A stretch of DNA of 64,000 bases from Lactiplantibacillus paraplantarum (GTDB taxonomy: Bacteria; Bacillota; Bacilli; Lactobacillales; Lactobacillaceae), in contig NZ_CP032744.1 of the NCBI RefSeq assembly GCF_003641145.1, positions 2,418,001 through 2,482,000 of the forward strand, in the 5' to 3' direction. Both the position numbers and the translations under genes were made by a program. Below are positions 41,983-50,971 of the stretch, in pieces. Under the pieces are notes generated by a model. That model was not told the origin of the DNA, did no database searches, and saw nothing but the letters and a program-made list of their open reading frames with translations. The stretch's first letter is position 1. Each line of letters starts with the position of its first letter.

Positions 41983-43239
41983 TTACTTAACGTGCGCTAA
42001 GAAATACCGCTTCTTACCCCGGCGCACAATTACAAATTTCCCGTTAAAGGCCGCTGCTGGATCAATTTCTGCATCCACATCTGTTACCTTTTCACCGTTA
42101 ATTCGAATGGCACCGTTCTTAATGTCTTCACGTGCCTGCCGCCGTGAAGGTTCAAACTTAGTCGCATCGACTAACCATAAAACAATATTTTGCTTTTCAG
42201 CTGTCACTTCCGCAGAAGGTACACCCTTAAAACCTTGTTCAATTTCATCAGCGGTTAAGCTCTGAACATCACCAGTAAATAAGGCCTTAGTAATATTTCC
42301 CGCTTCAACAACCGCCTGTTTACCATGAACAAACGCCGTCACTTCTTCAGCTAAACGCCGTTGGGCTTCACGCTTTTCGGGAGCTGTCTTCACCGTTTCA
42401 GCCAAACGATCAATTTCTTCATGACTTAAGAACGTAAAGTACTTGAGATATTTGACTACGTCACGATCATCCTGGTTGATCCAGAATTGGTAAAATTCAT
42501 ACGGCGACGTCCGTTCAGGATTCAACCAGACTGCTCCACCAGCAGTCTTTCCGAATTTAGTCCCATCCGCCTTCAGTAATAACGGAATCGTTAAACCGTA
42601 TGCTTTGGCTTCATTACCTTCTAGGCGGTGAATTAAATCCGTCCCAGCCGTAATATTGCCCCACTGGTCAGCCCCACCAATTTGAAGTTGCACGTGTTCA
42701 GCACGGTATAAGTGTAAAAAGTCGACTGATTGTAAAATTTGGTACGTGAATTCAGTGTATGAGATACCAACTTCTAAGCGGCTGGCGACGACTTCTTTAT
42801 TCAGCATCGTGTTCACGCTGAACAACTTTCCGTAATCACGCAAAAAGTCTAATAATGAAATCTTTGACAACCAATCGTAGTTGTTGACAATCGAAAAGTT
42901 TTCATCATTACCAAACAATTTGTGCATCTGGGCATTCAAACCGTCTTGATTATGCTTAACTTGGTCCATCGTCTGTAATTTACGTTCTGAATTCTTCCCA
43001 GACGGATCACCGATAGCACCAGTCCCACCACCAACTACCACGTATGGATGATGGCCAGCTAATTGGAATCGTTTGAGAATCATGAAGGGAATCAAGTGAC
43101 CGATATGCATACTATCACCAGTTGGGTCAATCCCACAGTACAATGAAACGGATTGATTTTCCGTAAGCTCTTTTAGCCCCGCCTCATCCGTTTGTTGGTT
43201 AATGGCACCACGCCATTTTAAATCATCAATAATGTTCAT
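41983..43239 (-). CDS. tyrS: Tyrosyl-tRNA synthetase
   Basis: A 418-residue class I aminoacyl-tRNA synthetase. The HIGH motif is MHIGH (residues 45-49), the KMSKS loop is the TyrRS variant KFGKT (about 230), and TYQILQSVDF and QIGGADQWGN form the tyrosine pocket. The C-terminal S4-like domain (about 350-418) has DIKNGAIRINGEKV. It charges tRNA-Tyr in the cytoplasm. A complete Tyr T-box leader precedes it, so expression rises when uncharged tRNA-Tyr accumulates. The start ATG 43239 follows a GAGGAGGAA-type site. Confidence 0.97.
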   Translation of the reverse strand: MNIIDDLKWRGAINQQTDEAGLKELTENQSVSLYCGIDPTGDSMHIGHLIPFMILKRFQLAGHHPYVVVGGGTGAIGDPSGKNSERKLQTMDQVKHNQDGLNAQMHKLFGNDENFSIVNNYDWLSKISLLDFLRDYGKLFSVNTMLNKEVVASRLEVGISYTEFTYQILQSVDFLHLYRAEHVQLQIGGADQWGNITAGTDLIHRLEGNEAKAYGLTIPLLLKADGTKFGKTAGGAVWLNPERTSPYEFYQFWINQDDRDVVKYLKYFTFLSHEEIDRLAETVKTAPEKREAQRRLAEEVTAFVHGKQAVVEAGNITKALFTGDVQSLTADEIEQGFKGVPSAEVTAEKQNIVLWLVDATKFEPSRRQAREDIKNGAIRINGEKVTDVDAEIDPAAAFNGKFVIVRRGKKRYFLAHVK

Positions 43240-43257
43240 CCTTATTCCTCCTCAATC

Positions 43258-43499
43258 GTTGTCACCAGACAAAAGAAAAAACTCGCCCCTGTCTTAAAAC
43301 AGGGACGAGTTTTCCGCGTTACCACCCAAGTTATCACCATATGTGATCGCTCATTGATTAGTAACGGAAATCATCCGGCCAATGGCAGTTCACGTTATGT
43401 AATTCATCTTTGACCACAGCTCGGTTCGCACCACCCACCGAGTCGCTAGACTGTTGGATCAACGACTACTAATTAACGATCACTACTTTTTAATTATTA
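43258..43499 (-). ncRNA. T-box leader of tyrS (Tyr specifier TAC)
   Basis: On the minus strand a Stem I with AGTAGT near its base leads to the specifier loop GAAT-TAC-A (codon at 43399-43401). The T-box bulge is TTGGGTGGTAACGCGG (about 43312-43328). The terminator is ACTCGTCCCTGT/ACAGGGGCGAGT with TTTTTTC (43275-43312). Confidence 0.93.
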
Positions 43500-43505
43500 C
43501 CTAAC

Positions 43506-43534
43506 ATCATAAGCACTCTACTGACAAATGTCAA
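43506..43534 (-). promoter_or_regulatory. Promoter of the tyrS T-box transcript
   Basis: TTGACA (43529-43534), 17-base spacer, TATGAT (43506-43511), placing the transcript start near 43499. Confidence 0.8.
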
Positions 43535-43660
43535 TCATGGTTATCATTCAAATTATTCGTTCAAGACCAGTGAGCCTACTAGACTTGCGCATTCTAACCT
43601 GCCAGCACTTGAAACACGACTGGTACCCAAGGCCGCTGATACTAAGCACCATGCCAATGC

Positions 43661-44326
43661 TTAATTATTAGCATCAGCCGCAATTTTGATCACAGTACCC
43701 GCCTGTTGACCTTGGACTTTCGCAACTTGGGCCCCATTTTGCCACTGAACCGAATTAGCCTGTCCATTTTGTGCCGTATCATAAACCGTGACGGCCCCAC
43801 TAGTAACAGTTTTAGTTGTTAGCTTCTGCTTTTGAATTTGAGTATTGATTTGATTGGCAAACTTGGTTGGATTACTAGCAACATCTTGCGTATTGGCAAT
43901 CGTTGTCACCGACCAACTTCCCGTATTCCAATGAACGTACACTTTTCCCATTGTCCCTTGAATAGTTGCCGGCGTGCCCGAATTCAACGTTGTGCTTTTC
44001 CCCTGAGCAGTCGCTAAATAGTCAACTTGGCTACTAGCATCGCTTTTCGTATTATAGTCCGTTTGCTGATACGTTGCGACGGTGGAGCTAGACCCGGCCT
44101 TGGCATACTTTACACGGTAGTTTCCCTTCGTCCCACTCGCACTCAACGCTTTCACAGTCTGATCTGTTGCTTTGACTGTCGCCGGTGCCGCCGTCTGGCT
44201 AATTGAACTGACATTGTCCGAAGCTGCGTGTAATACACTGGTCACAGACGGCACGGCAACCAGTCCTACCACCAACATGCCAGTTGCGGTGGCAATCCCT
44301 AACTGAATCTTGTGCTTAAAGTTCAT
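43661..44326 (-). CDS. Secreted protein of unknown function, 221 aa
   Basis: A clear signal peptide (residues 1-35, with KHKIQLGIATATGMLVVGLV and a cleavage region at VLHAASD) is followed by a Ser/Thr/Gln/Ala-rich mature protein. The mature part has beta-strand-like segments (GKVYVHWNTGSWSVTTIA, AVTVYDTAQNGQ). No cell-wall anchor is seen, so it is secreted or loosely bound. I do not recognise the family. The start ATG 44326 follows AGGAGGAC. It lies downstream of the GH25 gene, separated by a terminator. Confidence 0.85.
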   Translation of the reverse strand: MNFKHKIQLGIATATGMLVVGLVAVPSVTSVLHAASDNVSSISQTAAPATVKATDQTVKALSASGTKGNYRVKYAKAGSSSTVATYQQTDYNTKSDASSQVDYLATAQGKSTTLNSGTPATIQGTMGKVYVHWNTGSWSVTTIANTQDVASNPTKFANQINTQIQKQKLTTKTVTSGAVTVYDTAQNGQANSVQWQNGAQVAKVQGQQAGTVIKIAADANN

Positions 44327-44414
44327 AAAAATGTCCTCCTAATTTCTATAACAAAAATTGACCAATTGGATTAGCCCTAGCTATCGTTTTCCTGCTGAAC
44401 GCTAAACGGATAGC

Positions 44415-44460
44415 AAAAATACCGTTGATCTCGGATGTTACTATGTACGAGACAACCGGT
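44415..44460 (-). terminator. Terminator overlapping the 3' end of the GH25 gene
   Basis: ACCGGTTG-CTCG pairs imperfectly with CGAG-TCAACGGT, followed on the minus strand by ATTTTTGC. The left arm starts inside the last codons of the gene. Confidence 0.65.
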
Positions 44461-45712
44461 GATTTACTCGTCTAACCCGCTGATGTGCTGTTTTCCCTAC
44501 CACTAAATGTTTGCGATTTGTCCGCCCTTGGTGCGTGTGGTGTTGCTGATAATGCCCCGCTTTTTGCTTGACGCTTAGCCGTTGACGGCGAATCACGCGA
44601 TGCTTGACTCGCTTGCTTGAACGTACCAGTCGTTTTGCCCCCACGACCTTTTTAATTTTTTGCCGCAGATGTCTCACTTGTCTTTTAACTGTTTTGCCAC
44701 GATGAATCACAACTTTTGTATGCTGAATTGGCTGCGACTTCAGACGACTTGCGGTTAACACGGGGCGTTTGATTGCCTTGGTCGCTTGTTTGCTTTTAAC
44801 AATGGTTTGAACCTTTGATTGTGATTTAGGCCGTGCTAGGTACCTAATGGCAGTCTTAGTCGGCGCCTTACTTTTAACCACTGATTGAATTCTCAAATGC
44901 GATTTAGGCCGGTCCACGTGCTTAATGACAACCTTAGTTGTTGCAACTGATTTGCTTGGAACGCCGGTTTTCAACCGATACACTTTTGAAACTGGCGACA
45001 TGGTCTTAAGTTTGGTTGCGACAACTGGAACCGAGCGAGTCGTTCCGAGCCACCACGAAACAGGATGGATACTAGTCATTACCCGACTATTATCAACCGG
45101 TGCAGCTAGCCCGGCTAAGTGATAGCGATCCGTATACTGCCACAAAGCTGCCGGAATAATCGGTGGCCGACGTGTCAGTGAGCCAATCCACTGTGCGTCA
45201 AACTGTTGGCGCGCCTGGTTAGCATATGTCAGTGCAAACGAAGCATATGAATAGAAAATCAACTTCTTGTTAGTTAACGACCGCATCTCATGATACCAAG
45301 CGGCCACTGCCGCATTGGTTGAACCTGAACGAACGGTATCAACCTCAAAATCCAAAGCGTAGAAGCGAGCGGCTTTATTGGAACGCGCATAAAAGGCCTG
45401 CGCTTCGCGACGCGCACTGCTTGCATCCGTAAATTGTGAAAAATCATATTCACCAAATGGAATCCCATAGCGAACGTACAATGCTGTATTATTAACCGCG
45501 TCCCGGTCAATGTAATTTAAGCCATACTGGCGCCGATTAATCACAAATAGCACCTGAGATTTCATCGCTCGCACCTGACTAGGAGTGAGCCGACCTTGCC
45601 ATTCTGAAATATCCACCACCGCGCGCCCCTGTGCCTGGACATTAATCTTCATTCCAAACGTTACAAGCACGACTGTGGCAACCAACCAACTGACCTTTTT
45701 AATTCCCATCAT
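44441..45712 (-). CDS. Secreted GH25 muramidase-like protein with a long polybasic tail
   Basis: About 423 residues. A signal peptide (IKKVSWLVATVVLVTFGMKINVQA) precedes a GH25 domain (about 30-220) with VVDISEWQG and the catalytic-face ALDFEVD, ending in PAALWQYTDRYHLAGLAAPVD. From about residue 230 to the end the sequence is extremely rich in K, R and H, with repeats such as RPKSHLRIQSVVKSKAPTK and RPKSQSKVQTIVKSKQATK. The tail could bind teichoic acids or other anionic wall polymers. The start ATG 45712 follows GGGGAGAGG; a frame 15 codons longer is rejected. It should cut peptidoglycan glycan strands. Confidence 0.88.
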   Translation of the reverse strand: MMGIKKVSWLVATVVLVTFGMKINVQAQGRAVVDISEWQGRLTPSQVRAMKSQVLFVINRRQYGLNYIDRDAVNNTALYVRYGIPFGEYDFSQFTDASSARREAQAFYARSNKAARFYALDFEVDTVRSGSTNAAVAAWYHEMRSLTNKKLIFYSYASFALTYANQARQQFDAQWIGSLTRRPPIIPAALWQYTDRYHLAGLAAPVDNSRVMTSIHPVSWWLGTTRSVPVVATKLKTMSPVSKVYRLKTGVPSKSVATTKVVIKHVDRPKSHLRIQSVVKSKAPTKTAIRYLARPKSQSKVQTIVKSKQATKAIKRPVLTASRLKSQPIQHTKVVIHRGKTVKRQVRHLRQKIKKVVGAKRLVRSSKRVKHRVIRRQRLSVKQKAGHYQQHHTHQGRTNRKHLVVGKTAHQRVRRVNHRLSRT

Positions 45713-46110
45713 GCGGCCCTCTCCCCATGTTGTGACTCCGCAAGCGAAAAATGTCATCGTAACTTGCCACTGATCCCCACAATCACTAACAGATAAACTG
45801 TTAATGGCAGTTTACAATGTTCCTATAATATTAACATTCTTACACTACCCAATAATAGGCTATTTTTAATAGGCTGCGGCGTCAATTCAGTTTCAATTCA
45901 GTTACAGCTTGTTAACAACCAATCGCCCCTTTATGGTTAATATTATGAACAACTCTGGAAAGGTCGAGACGTAGATTACAATTAGGTTACATCCAAGTTG
46001 TAACCCTAATTAACCATCTTAACTAGAGGCATTAAGGCTCACCATTAAGACCTGGTCAATTCGCTAATTGCTGCTGTTGATTTTTTTTGCAAGCTGCAAC
46101 TTCACGAAAA
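45713..46110. other. Upstream region of the GH25 gene
   Basis: No gene seen. A hairpin ATTAGG-TTAC/GTAA-CCCTAAT lies at 45981-46010. The promoter of the GH25 gene should be in 45780-45900, but no perfect pair was identified. Confidence 0.4.
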
Positions 46111-46162
46111 AACAACCAATCCCGCTCAAGGCGATAGTTCGTCTTGAGCGGGATTGGTTGTT
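46111..46162 (-). terminator. Terminator of the C39-like peptidase gene
   Basis: AACAACCAATCCCGCTCAAG pairs perfectly with CTTGAGCGGGATTGGTTGTT around a 12-base loop. A-rich before and TTTT after on the minus strand. Confidence 0.88.
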
Positions 46163-46193
46163 TGCTAGGTAGCATTATGACACCACTTGCCAA

Positions 46194-46964
46194 CTAGTGA
46201 GGCAAAGTCAACACAATGGCCTGTTTTCCCATTTGATTATATGCGGCTTCGAAATTCTTCCAACTAACCGCTTGCTGTTTGTACCCGTACGGATTGTTAA
46301 TGTAAATCAGCTTTTTAGCTCGGTTAAACCCTACAATGACCACACTATGCATATCGTAAGTCACTTTAACGGCTCCCTGGGGCGTCTGCCACGTTTGCAT
46401 CGTGCTAACCGGTGCAAATGAAGCAGTCGTGATTGTCCAGACTGGCCGTCCTAATTCGAGTTGTTCAATCACAGTATCAAAGTTTGACCCAGTTAAGTCC
46501 TTTACATGGCTTGTCTCAGTTTTTGCCAATTTATAGATTGGCTTATGGTACACACCAAGGCCCGGATTATCACCGGTAATATCACCAACAAAACCATATT
46601 CTGGATTACCATGTTCCCCATTACTATAAGTGAGTGGTACACTCGTAATCTTCGTAGCTAATTCATTTTTAGTTACGTTAATGTGCGCGTATTTCATCAA
46701 CATCGTCAGTGATGTGACCTCACAACCATTGTATAAACGTGGTGTTGCCATTTGATTGACTAGCGGTACGTCCAATTTAACCTGATTAACTGGCTTGGGC
46801 TTCGTTTGGGAACTGGATTTAGCCGCATTCGTTTGTTTATTCGTAAACGAAGCATCAATCCAGTCGGAAACTTGTGTACTTGTAAATCCAATGACCCCCA
46901 AAAGCACCATGGCAATTATGATCAGCGTCCATAACCGACGCCGTTTCCGTAAATGTCTTGGCAT
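46194..46964 (-). CDS. Membrane-anchored C39-family-like cysteine peptidase
   Basis: A 256-residue protein with a basic N-terminus and one membrane helix (about 11-30, WTLIIIAMVLLGVIGF). A Ser/Lys-rich linker follows, then a Peptidase_C39_2 domain (about 62-255) with the catalytic Cys in YNGCEVTSLTMLM, His in YDMHSVVIVGF and NNPYGY near the end. The domain faces outward. In lactobacilli such proteins are mostly uncharacterised wall or secretion-associated peptidases; it lacks an ABC transporter and is not a bacteriocin exporter. The start ATG 46964 follows GGATGG. It neighbours the GH25 and secreted-protein genes. Confidence 0.88.
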   Translation of the reverse strand: MPRHLRKRRRLWTLIIIAMVLLGVIGFTSTQVSDWIDASFTNKQTNAAKSSSQTKPKPVNQVKLDVPLVNQMATPRLYNGCEVTSLTMLMKYAHINVTKNELATKITSVPLTYSNGEHGNPEYGFVGDITGDNPGLGVYHKPIYKLAKTETSHVKDLTGSNFDTVIEQLELGRPVWTITTASFAPVSTMQTWQTPQGAVKVTYDMHSVVIVGFNRAKKLIYINNPYGYKQQAVSWKNFEAAYNQMGKQAIVLTLPH

Positions 46965-47348
46965 TTGTTACCATCCGTTTCTATTTTAATTTGATAAGCT
47001 CAATTTACTAACATACTATGTAGTATCATACCATGAACGAGTTAATAATACACCTTTATAATCTTAAATAAAAGGCAACTTCAAATTGAGCTTAGGTCAA
47101 TATTATCAAGGCTTAAGATGCCATCCCCGCCAAACACTGTTCCAATCAGTTTAAAGCGTCGTGGACATTCATTTTATTACAACATCAATTCTATTTCCGG
47201 CTAGTTCAAATTTTAGCTTGCTAGCCAGTAAATCATCTTTATCTACCAGAATTAAGATTTTTTCAGCCATTAAAGTTATTTTGCTTTATGATAGTAAAGT
47301 CAACTGACAAACTAAAAATTCATCATTTATTAAAAGGAGTGACTAAGC
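46965..47348. other. Divergent intergenic region, no gene seen
   Basis: About 380 bases between the peptidase gene (minus) and the kinase gene (plus). It must contain both promoters. No bacteriocin-type -80/-40 direct repeats or AgrD-like peptide gene were found. Confidence 0.45.
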
Positions 47349-48686
47349 GTGCAAGGCCAACTTAACTTACTATTATTATGTTCCGGAACTTACGAAATGA
47401 TTATTCTTACAATGGCCTTTCATGAATTTCTCACTTGGCGAATCAGTCTCGCCTGGTTTGCACTCGTTAGTTGCCTCGCAATCGGTGGGCAGTTCGGCAT
47501 TAACGCCGAACTAATCCGCCCCACCATCTTAGGCTATTTTCTAGCACCAATTATTTTGAACACGATTATGGCTAGCCGACTCATTAAAGTTAACTGGGTG
47601 CTTATGCTCCCAATCGTCACATTTTTAAACGCCCTCAAGTACCTGATTACCGGTTTCACTAGCCAATTAAATCAGTGGTTGCTTAATACTGATTGGCAAA
47701 ACCCACTGATCAGTCTTAACTCGTGGCCTATTTTTTACATCAATTTCGCCCTCATTAGCGGTATCCTACTAGGATTTTTCATTATTTGTACGCTCGGCTG
47801 GCTGGCACATTACTTGATCATTCGTTCCAATACTGTCACGATCTTTTATCGCGCTGCACTGAACCGTCACGACAACGCACTGGTCTTGATAACTTGTTCT
47901 GGTTATGTCATTGCCAAAATTTACGTTCTGAAGCTCGGCCTAATGGCACAAATGTACACTGCAGCGCTAACTAGTATTATCCTAGGTGGATTGATTTTTT
48001 ATTTGGTCAATAAGAATAACGTTTGGCTGAATGATGTACGCTTACTTAGTGACGTTGCGCACTACAATGAGGTATTAAGTGACCATAATCAGCAACTGCA
48101 TCTTTTCAAACACGACTACCAAAATATTTTACTCAGCATGTCTCAGTACATTGCACAAGAAGATATGACTGGTTTAAAACGTTACTTTGAACAAGAAGTA
48201 TTCCCTAACGAACAATTACTAAATCAAACGATTGCTCCTGATCAATTACGCTACTTACGTGCACCAGCCCTTAGTGGTCTCATTTACGCTAAATATCAAA
48301 CTGCTGAGCACCGCCATGTTAAACTGGAAATCAATATTTGGCAGACTTTAACGTTACCGCAGACTGATCAAATCAAAGTCGTTCGTGTGTTAGGCAACTT
48401 ACTGGATAATGCCATTGACGCTGCCACCCAAGCAGATCAACTAGTCCAACTAACCATAACGCAGGCTCGTGACAACGTTATGGTTACCATTGCTAATCAG
48501 CTTCCCAATCATACGACGATTGATCTCAAACAAATCAGTCGCCAACACTTCACGACTAAACTTGGTCACACCGGCAACGGTCTCAGTAGTATCGCCCGAT
48601 TAGTCAATAAGCAACTTACGGTTCACTACCAAGTCATCGGTAATACATTTCAAGCCCAATTACGGTTAAAAAAATCGAACAATTAA
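47349..48686 (+). CDS. Sensor histidine kinase, HPK10 (AgrC/ComD-like) type, orphan
   Basis: About 445 residues. Six to seven membrane helices in the first 225 residues form the peptide-sensing domain, then a short coiled coil, the H-box LFKHDYQNILLSM (His near 256), the N-box LGNLLDNAIDAATQA and a G-box TGNGLSSIARLV. The H-box form, with Tyr after HD, is that of HPK10 kinases, which usually read autoinducing peptides and partner with a LytTR response regulator. Neither a response regulator nor a peptide precursor is adjacent. The start GTG 47349 follows AAAAGGAG. It could read a peptide made at another locus. Confidence 0.88.
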   Translation: MQGQLNLLLLCSGTYEMIILTMAFHEFLTWRISLAWFALVSCLAIGGQFGINAELIRPTILGYFLAPIILNTIMASRLIKVNWVLMLPIVTFLNALKYLITGFTSQLNQWLLNTDWQNPLISLNSWPIFYINFALISGILLGFFIICTLGWLAHYLIIRSNTVTIFYRAALNRHDNALVLITCSGYVIAKIYVLKLGLMAQMYTAALTSIILGGLIFYLVNKNNVWLNDVRLLSDVAHYNEVLSDHNQQLHLFKHDYQNILLSMSQYIAQEDMTGLKRYFEQEVFPNEQLLNQTIAPDQLRYLRAPALSGLIYAKYQTAEHRHVKLEINIWQTLTLPQTDQIKVVRVLGNLLDNAIDAATQADQLVQLTITQARDNVMVTIANQLPNHTTIDLKQISRQHFTTKLGHTGNGLSSIARLVNKQLTVHYQVIGNTFQAQLRLKKSNN

Positions 48687-48705
48687 ACTAGCTTTAAAAA
48701 ATAAG

Positions 48706-48733
48706 TTGATTAAAGCGCTTTCTTCATTACAAT
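48706..48733 (+). promoter_or_regulatory. Promoter with embedded cre site, yueI
   Basis: TTGATT (48706-48711), 16-base spacer, TACAAT (48728-48733). The spacer contains TTAAAGCGCTTTCTT (48710-48724), close to the cre consensus. Confidence 0.65.
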
Positions 48734-48785
48734 AGAAGTAAAAGCAATTTAATTTTACTGTTAACTGTGAAAGGACCTGACTGGC

Positions 48786-49289
48786 ATGGCTAATTCTGAA
48801 AACCAAATGGATAAACACTTACAATCCGCAATATTCGGGGCCCCTGTACTACATCCAGATGAACAACATCGCAACCTTGGTACATTTCACGAACGGATTG
48901 ATGTGAGCATTACCTTCACCCAGGCGCTTATGCGTGATTACTCAACCGAGCTCAAAAGTGAAATGACTGCCCATCCTGATTATCAATTGCTGCTCCACGG
49001 ATTATTGGATGAAGATATACTCAATCGTTATGTTAAACTTGCCAACCAACAACAAATCAAGTTTGCAATTCGCAACGATTTAATGTATCAACATACACCC
49101 GCTAGTATCGCCATTGCGCTAGTAGCGAACTGTGCCATCACACCCACCACGATCGACATCGATGAGCGTTTTCCGGTGCCACCACTTAGCACAACTACAG
49201 ATTGGTCGCACGATGCCCTGATTGATCACATTCACCGTCATTTGGAACGGAATCGTGAACTTTTTGGCATCAAACACCATCTGATTTGA
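48786..49289 (+). CDS. YueI family protein (DUF1694)
   Basis: A 167-residue cytoplasmic protein. The N-terminal pattern of a short helix, IFGAPVLHPDEQHRNLGTFHERIDVSITFTQAL, matches the YueI family (IYG.P..KPDE...LGTFRERV in family terms). Function is unknown throughout the family. The start ATG 48786 follows AAAGGAC. The promoter carries a cre site, so it is probably repressed when glucose is plentiful. Confidence 0.82.
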   Translation: MANSENQMDKHLQSAIFGAPVLHPDEQHRNLGTFHERIDVSITFTQALMRDYSTELKSEMTAHPDYQLLLHGLLDEDILNRYVKLANQQQIKFAIRNDLMYQHTPASIAIALVANCAITPTTIDIDERFPVPPLSTTTDWSHDALIDHIHRHLERNRELFGIKHHLI

Positions 49290-49390
49290 GCCGACTATCA
49301 TTGCATTCGACTATTAGTTTGGCTGAATTATCTCAATATAATCGAATTACTATTCGGTGATACTTGTTGATTTCAAAACCGTCATCGAAT

Positions 49391-50068
49391 TTAGAATAAT
49401 TGCATGACACTAATTACAACCGGTGGCACTAATAGGGCCGGCAATAAGTTTAACGTACTAAATTGTTTGATTTTTAGCATTCCCAAACCAGATGCCAAAA
49501 TTAAGATGCCACCAACAATGGTAACTTCATTCAGTAACGCAGTACTTAACGCCCCCTTTAAGACTAGCGCCAAAACATATAAGCTGCCTTGCCAACAAAA
49601 CAGCACTCCCGCCGCGATGGCAATGCCAAAACCAAATGTCGATGCTAAGACGATTGACGTAATCCCGTCTAACATGCCGTTTGTAAACAAAAACGTATAG
49701 TCATGTTTTAAAGCCGCCTCAATCGGTCCCAAAATAGATAGTGAACCAATGCAATACAGCAACACCGCGGTTGCCAACCCCTCTGCTAAGTTGCCACCGG
49801 CCAAGCGACTCACCCAGCGATCAAAATGGCCCTGAATATCCAAGGCTTGGCCAATTAGGCCACCGACTGCCAAGCTAACAATAAAGAGCACCGGGTACTT
49901 GCTCTGTGGCATCCGCTGCACGACCGCGTTAATCCCAATCACACAGGCCGCCAACCCTAACGCTTGTAGTAATATCGCATGATAGGCTGGTTTGATGCCC
50001 TTTTTAAAGATACTGCCTACCAAGCAACCAGCTAAAATCATGCTCGTATTAAAAATTGTTCCAATCAT
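49391..50068 (-). CDS. DUF554 (YdfK family) membrane protein
   Basis: A 225-residue membrane protein with about seven helices. It starts MIGTIFNTSMILAGCLVGSIFKKGI and has YCIGSLSILGPIEAALKHD and TNGMLDGITSIVLASTFGFGIA, which are hallmarks of DUF554. Function is unknown; a transporter role is suspected. The start ATG 50068 follows AAGGAGTG. It lies downstream of a MerR regulator on the same strand, 78 bases apart. Confidence 0.88.
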   Translation of the reverse strand: MIGTIFNTSMILAGCLVGSIFKKGIKPAYHAILLQALGLAACVIGINAVVQRMPQSKYPVLFIVSLAVGGLIGQALDIQGHFDRWVSRLAGGNLAEGLATAVLLYCIGSLSILGPIEAALKHDYTFLFTNGMLDGITSIVLASTFGFGIAIAAGVLFCWQGSLYVLALVLKGALSTALLNEVTIVGGILILASGLGMLKIKQFSTLNLLPALLVPPVVISVMQLF

Positions 50069-50146
50069 AGCTTCACTCCTTGTACTGATACCATATCTTG
50101 CATACTAAATTGACGTATCCGACCAATCATTATTTAGTATAAAGTC

Positions 50147-50971
50147 TCAAGTAGCTTGAGAGTCAATCGGAATTTGAATCTGGGTAATCGACTGTGCAAC
50201 CTGATCAGTAATCCCGTAATCAATCAACGCCGTCTCAACTGCAGTTCCTGTCACTTGCCACCCCTGCTCATGACAATCTGCTAACAATTGCCGATACTGA
50301 GTGGGAGCATCCACATGCGTGCCATGAAAAATACGTTGTGCGTAAGGCTCAGCCACTAGCCGTTCTTGCTGTACGGGGATCACATCGCCGGGCTCAAATA
50401 CTAGACAGATTCCTGTATAGCGTTCAAAGTGCCCGGCTTGGACCGCTTGCTGGTCAAGTAACAGTGCGACCTTACCTAAAAAGATTTCATTTGTTACACC
50501 GGTCTGCTTCCGTAACTTAGCAATAACCAATTCAATATCGTCTTGTGGTCGATATGGCTGCCGCAACGCCACCATTGGCCGTTCCGGGAGTATTACCCGT
50601 TCAGTCCGATCAAAATTGGCTGTTTGCGCCATTTCAATCTGAGCCAAGCGATTATTAATCCGCTGTTGAACTGCCGTTAGCAAACGTAACTGCCTCTCAA
50701 TCTGCTGGTTTTGCGTCGTTAACATATGTGTTAACTTTGGTAACTCACGGGCTGCAAAAAAATCAGCGATGGTCGCTAGTGACATACCAAGCGCCCGTAA
50801 ATATTTAATCGTACTTAAACGCTCAAATTGTGGCGTACCATAATAACGGTAATGACTATGGGGATCAACTCGGGCTGGCGTCAATAGCCCAATTTCATCA
50901 TAATAGCGCAACGTGGCTACCGGAATATCAAATAACTGCGCAAGTTGTCCAATCGAAAAATCAGTCGCCAT
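50147..50971 (-). CDS. MerR family regulator with GyrI-like effector domain
   Basis: A 274-residue protein. The N-terminal MerR helix-turn-helix is FSIGQLAQLFDIPVATLRYYDEIGLLTPARVDPHSHYRYY in outline (about 5-45), then a coiled-coil dimerisation helix (about 80-115) and a GyrI/BmrR-like ligand domain (about 125-270). It should bend the operator DNA to activate a drug-response gene. The start ATG 50971 is preceded by GAGGAGGGG. The downstream DUF554 gene could be a target, but no long-spacer MerR promoter was identified. Confidence 0.88.
   Translation of the reverse strand: MATDFSIGQLAQLFDIPVATLRYYDEIGLLTPARVDPHSHYRYYGTPQFERLSTIKYLRALGMSLATIADFFAARELPKLTHMLTTQNQQIERQLRLLTAVQQRINNRLAQIEMAQTANFDRTERVILPERPMVALRQPYRPQDDIELVIAKLRKQTGVTNEIFLGKVALLLDQQAVQAGHFERYTGICLVFEPGDVIPVQQERLVAEPYAQRIFHGTHVDAPTQYRQLLADCHEQGWQVTGTAVETALIDYGITDQVAQSITQIQIPIDSQAT

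Noticed and set aside
46194..46964. C39-like peptidase as a bacteriocin leader-processing exporter
   Set aside because: The protein has no ABC transporter domains and no precursor peptide gene is near; it is a stand-alone C39_2-type domain.
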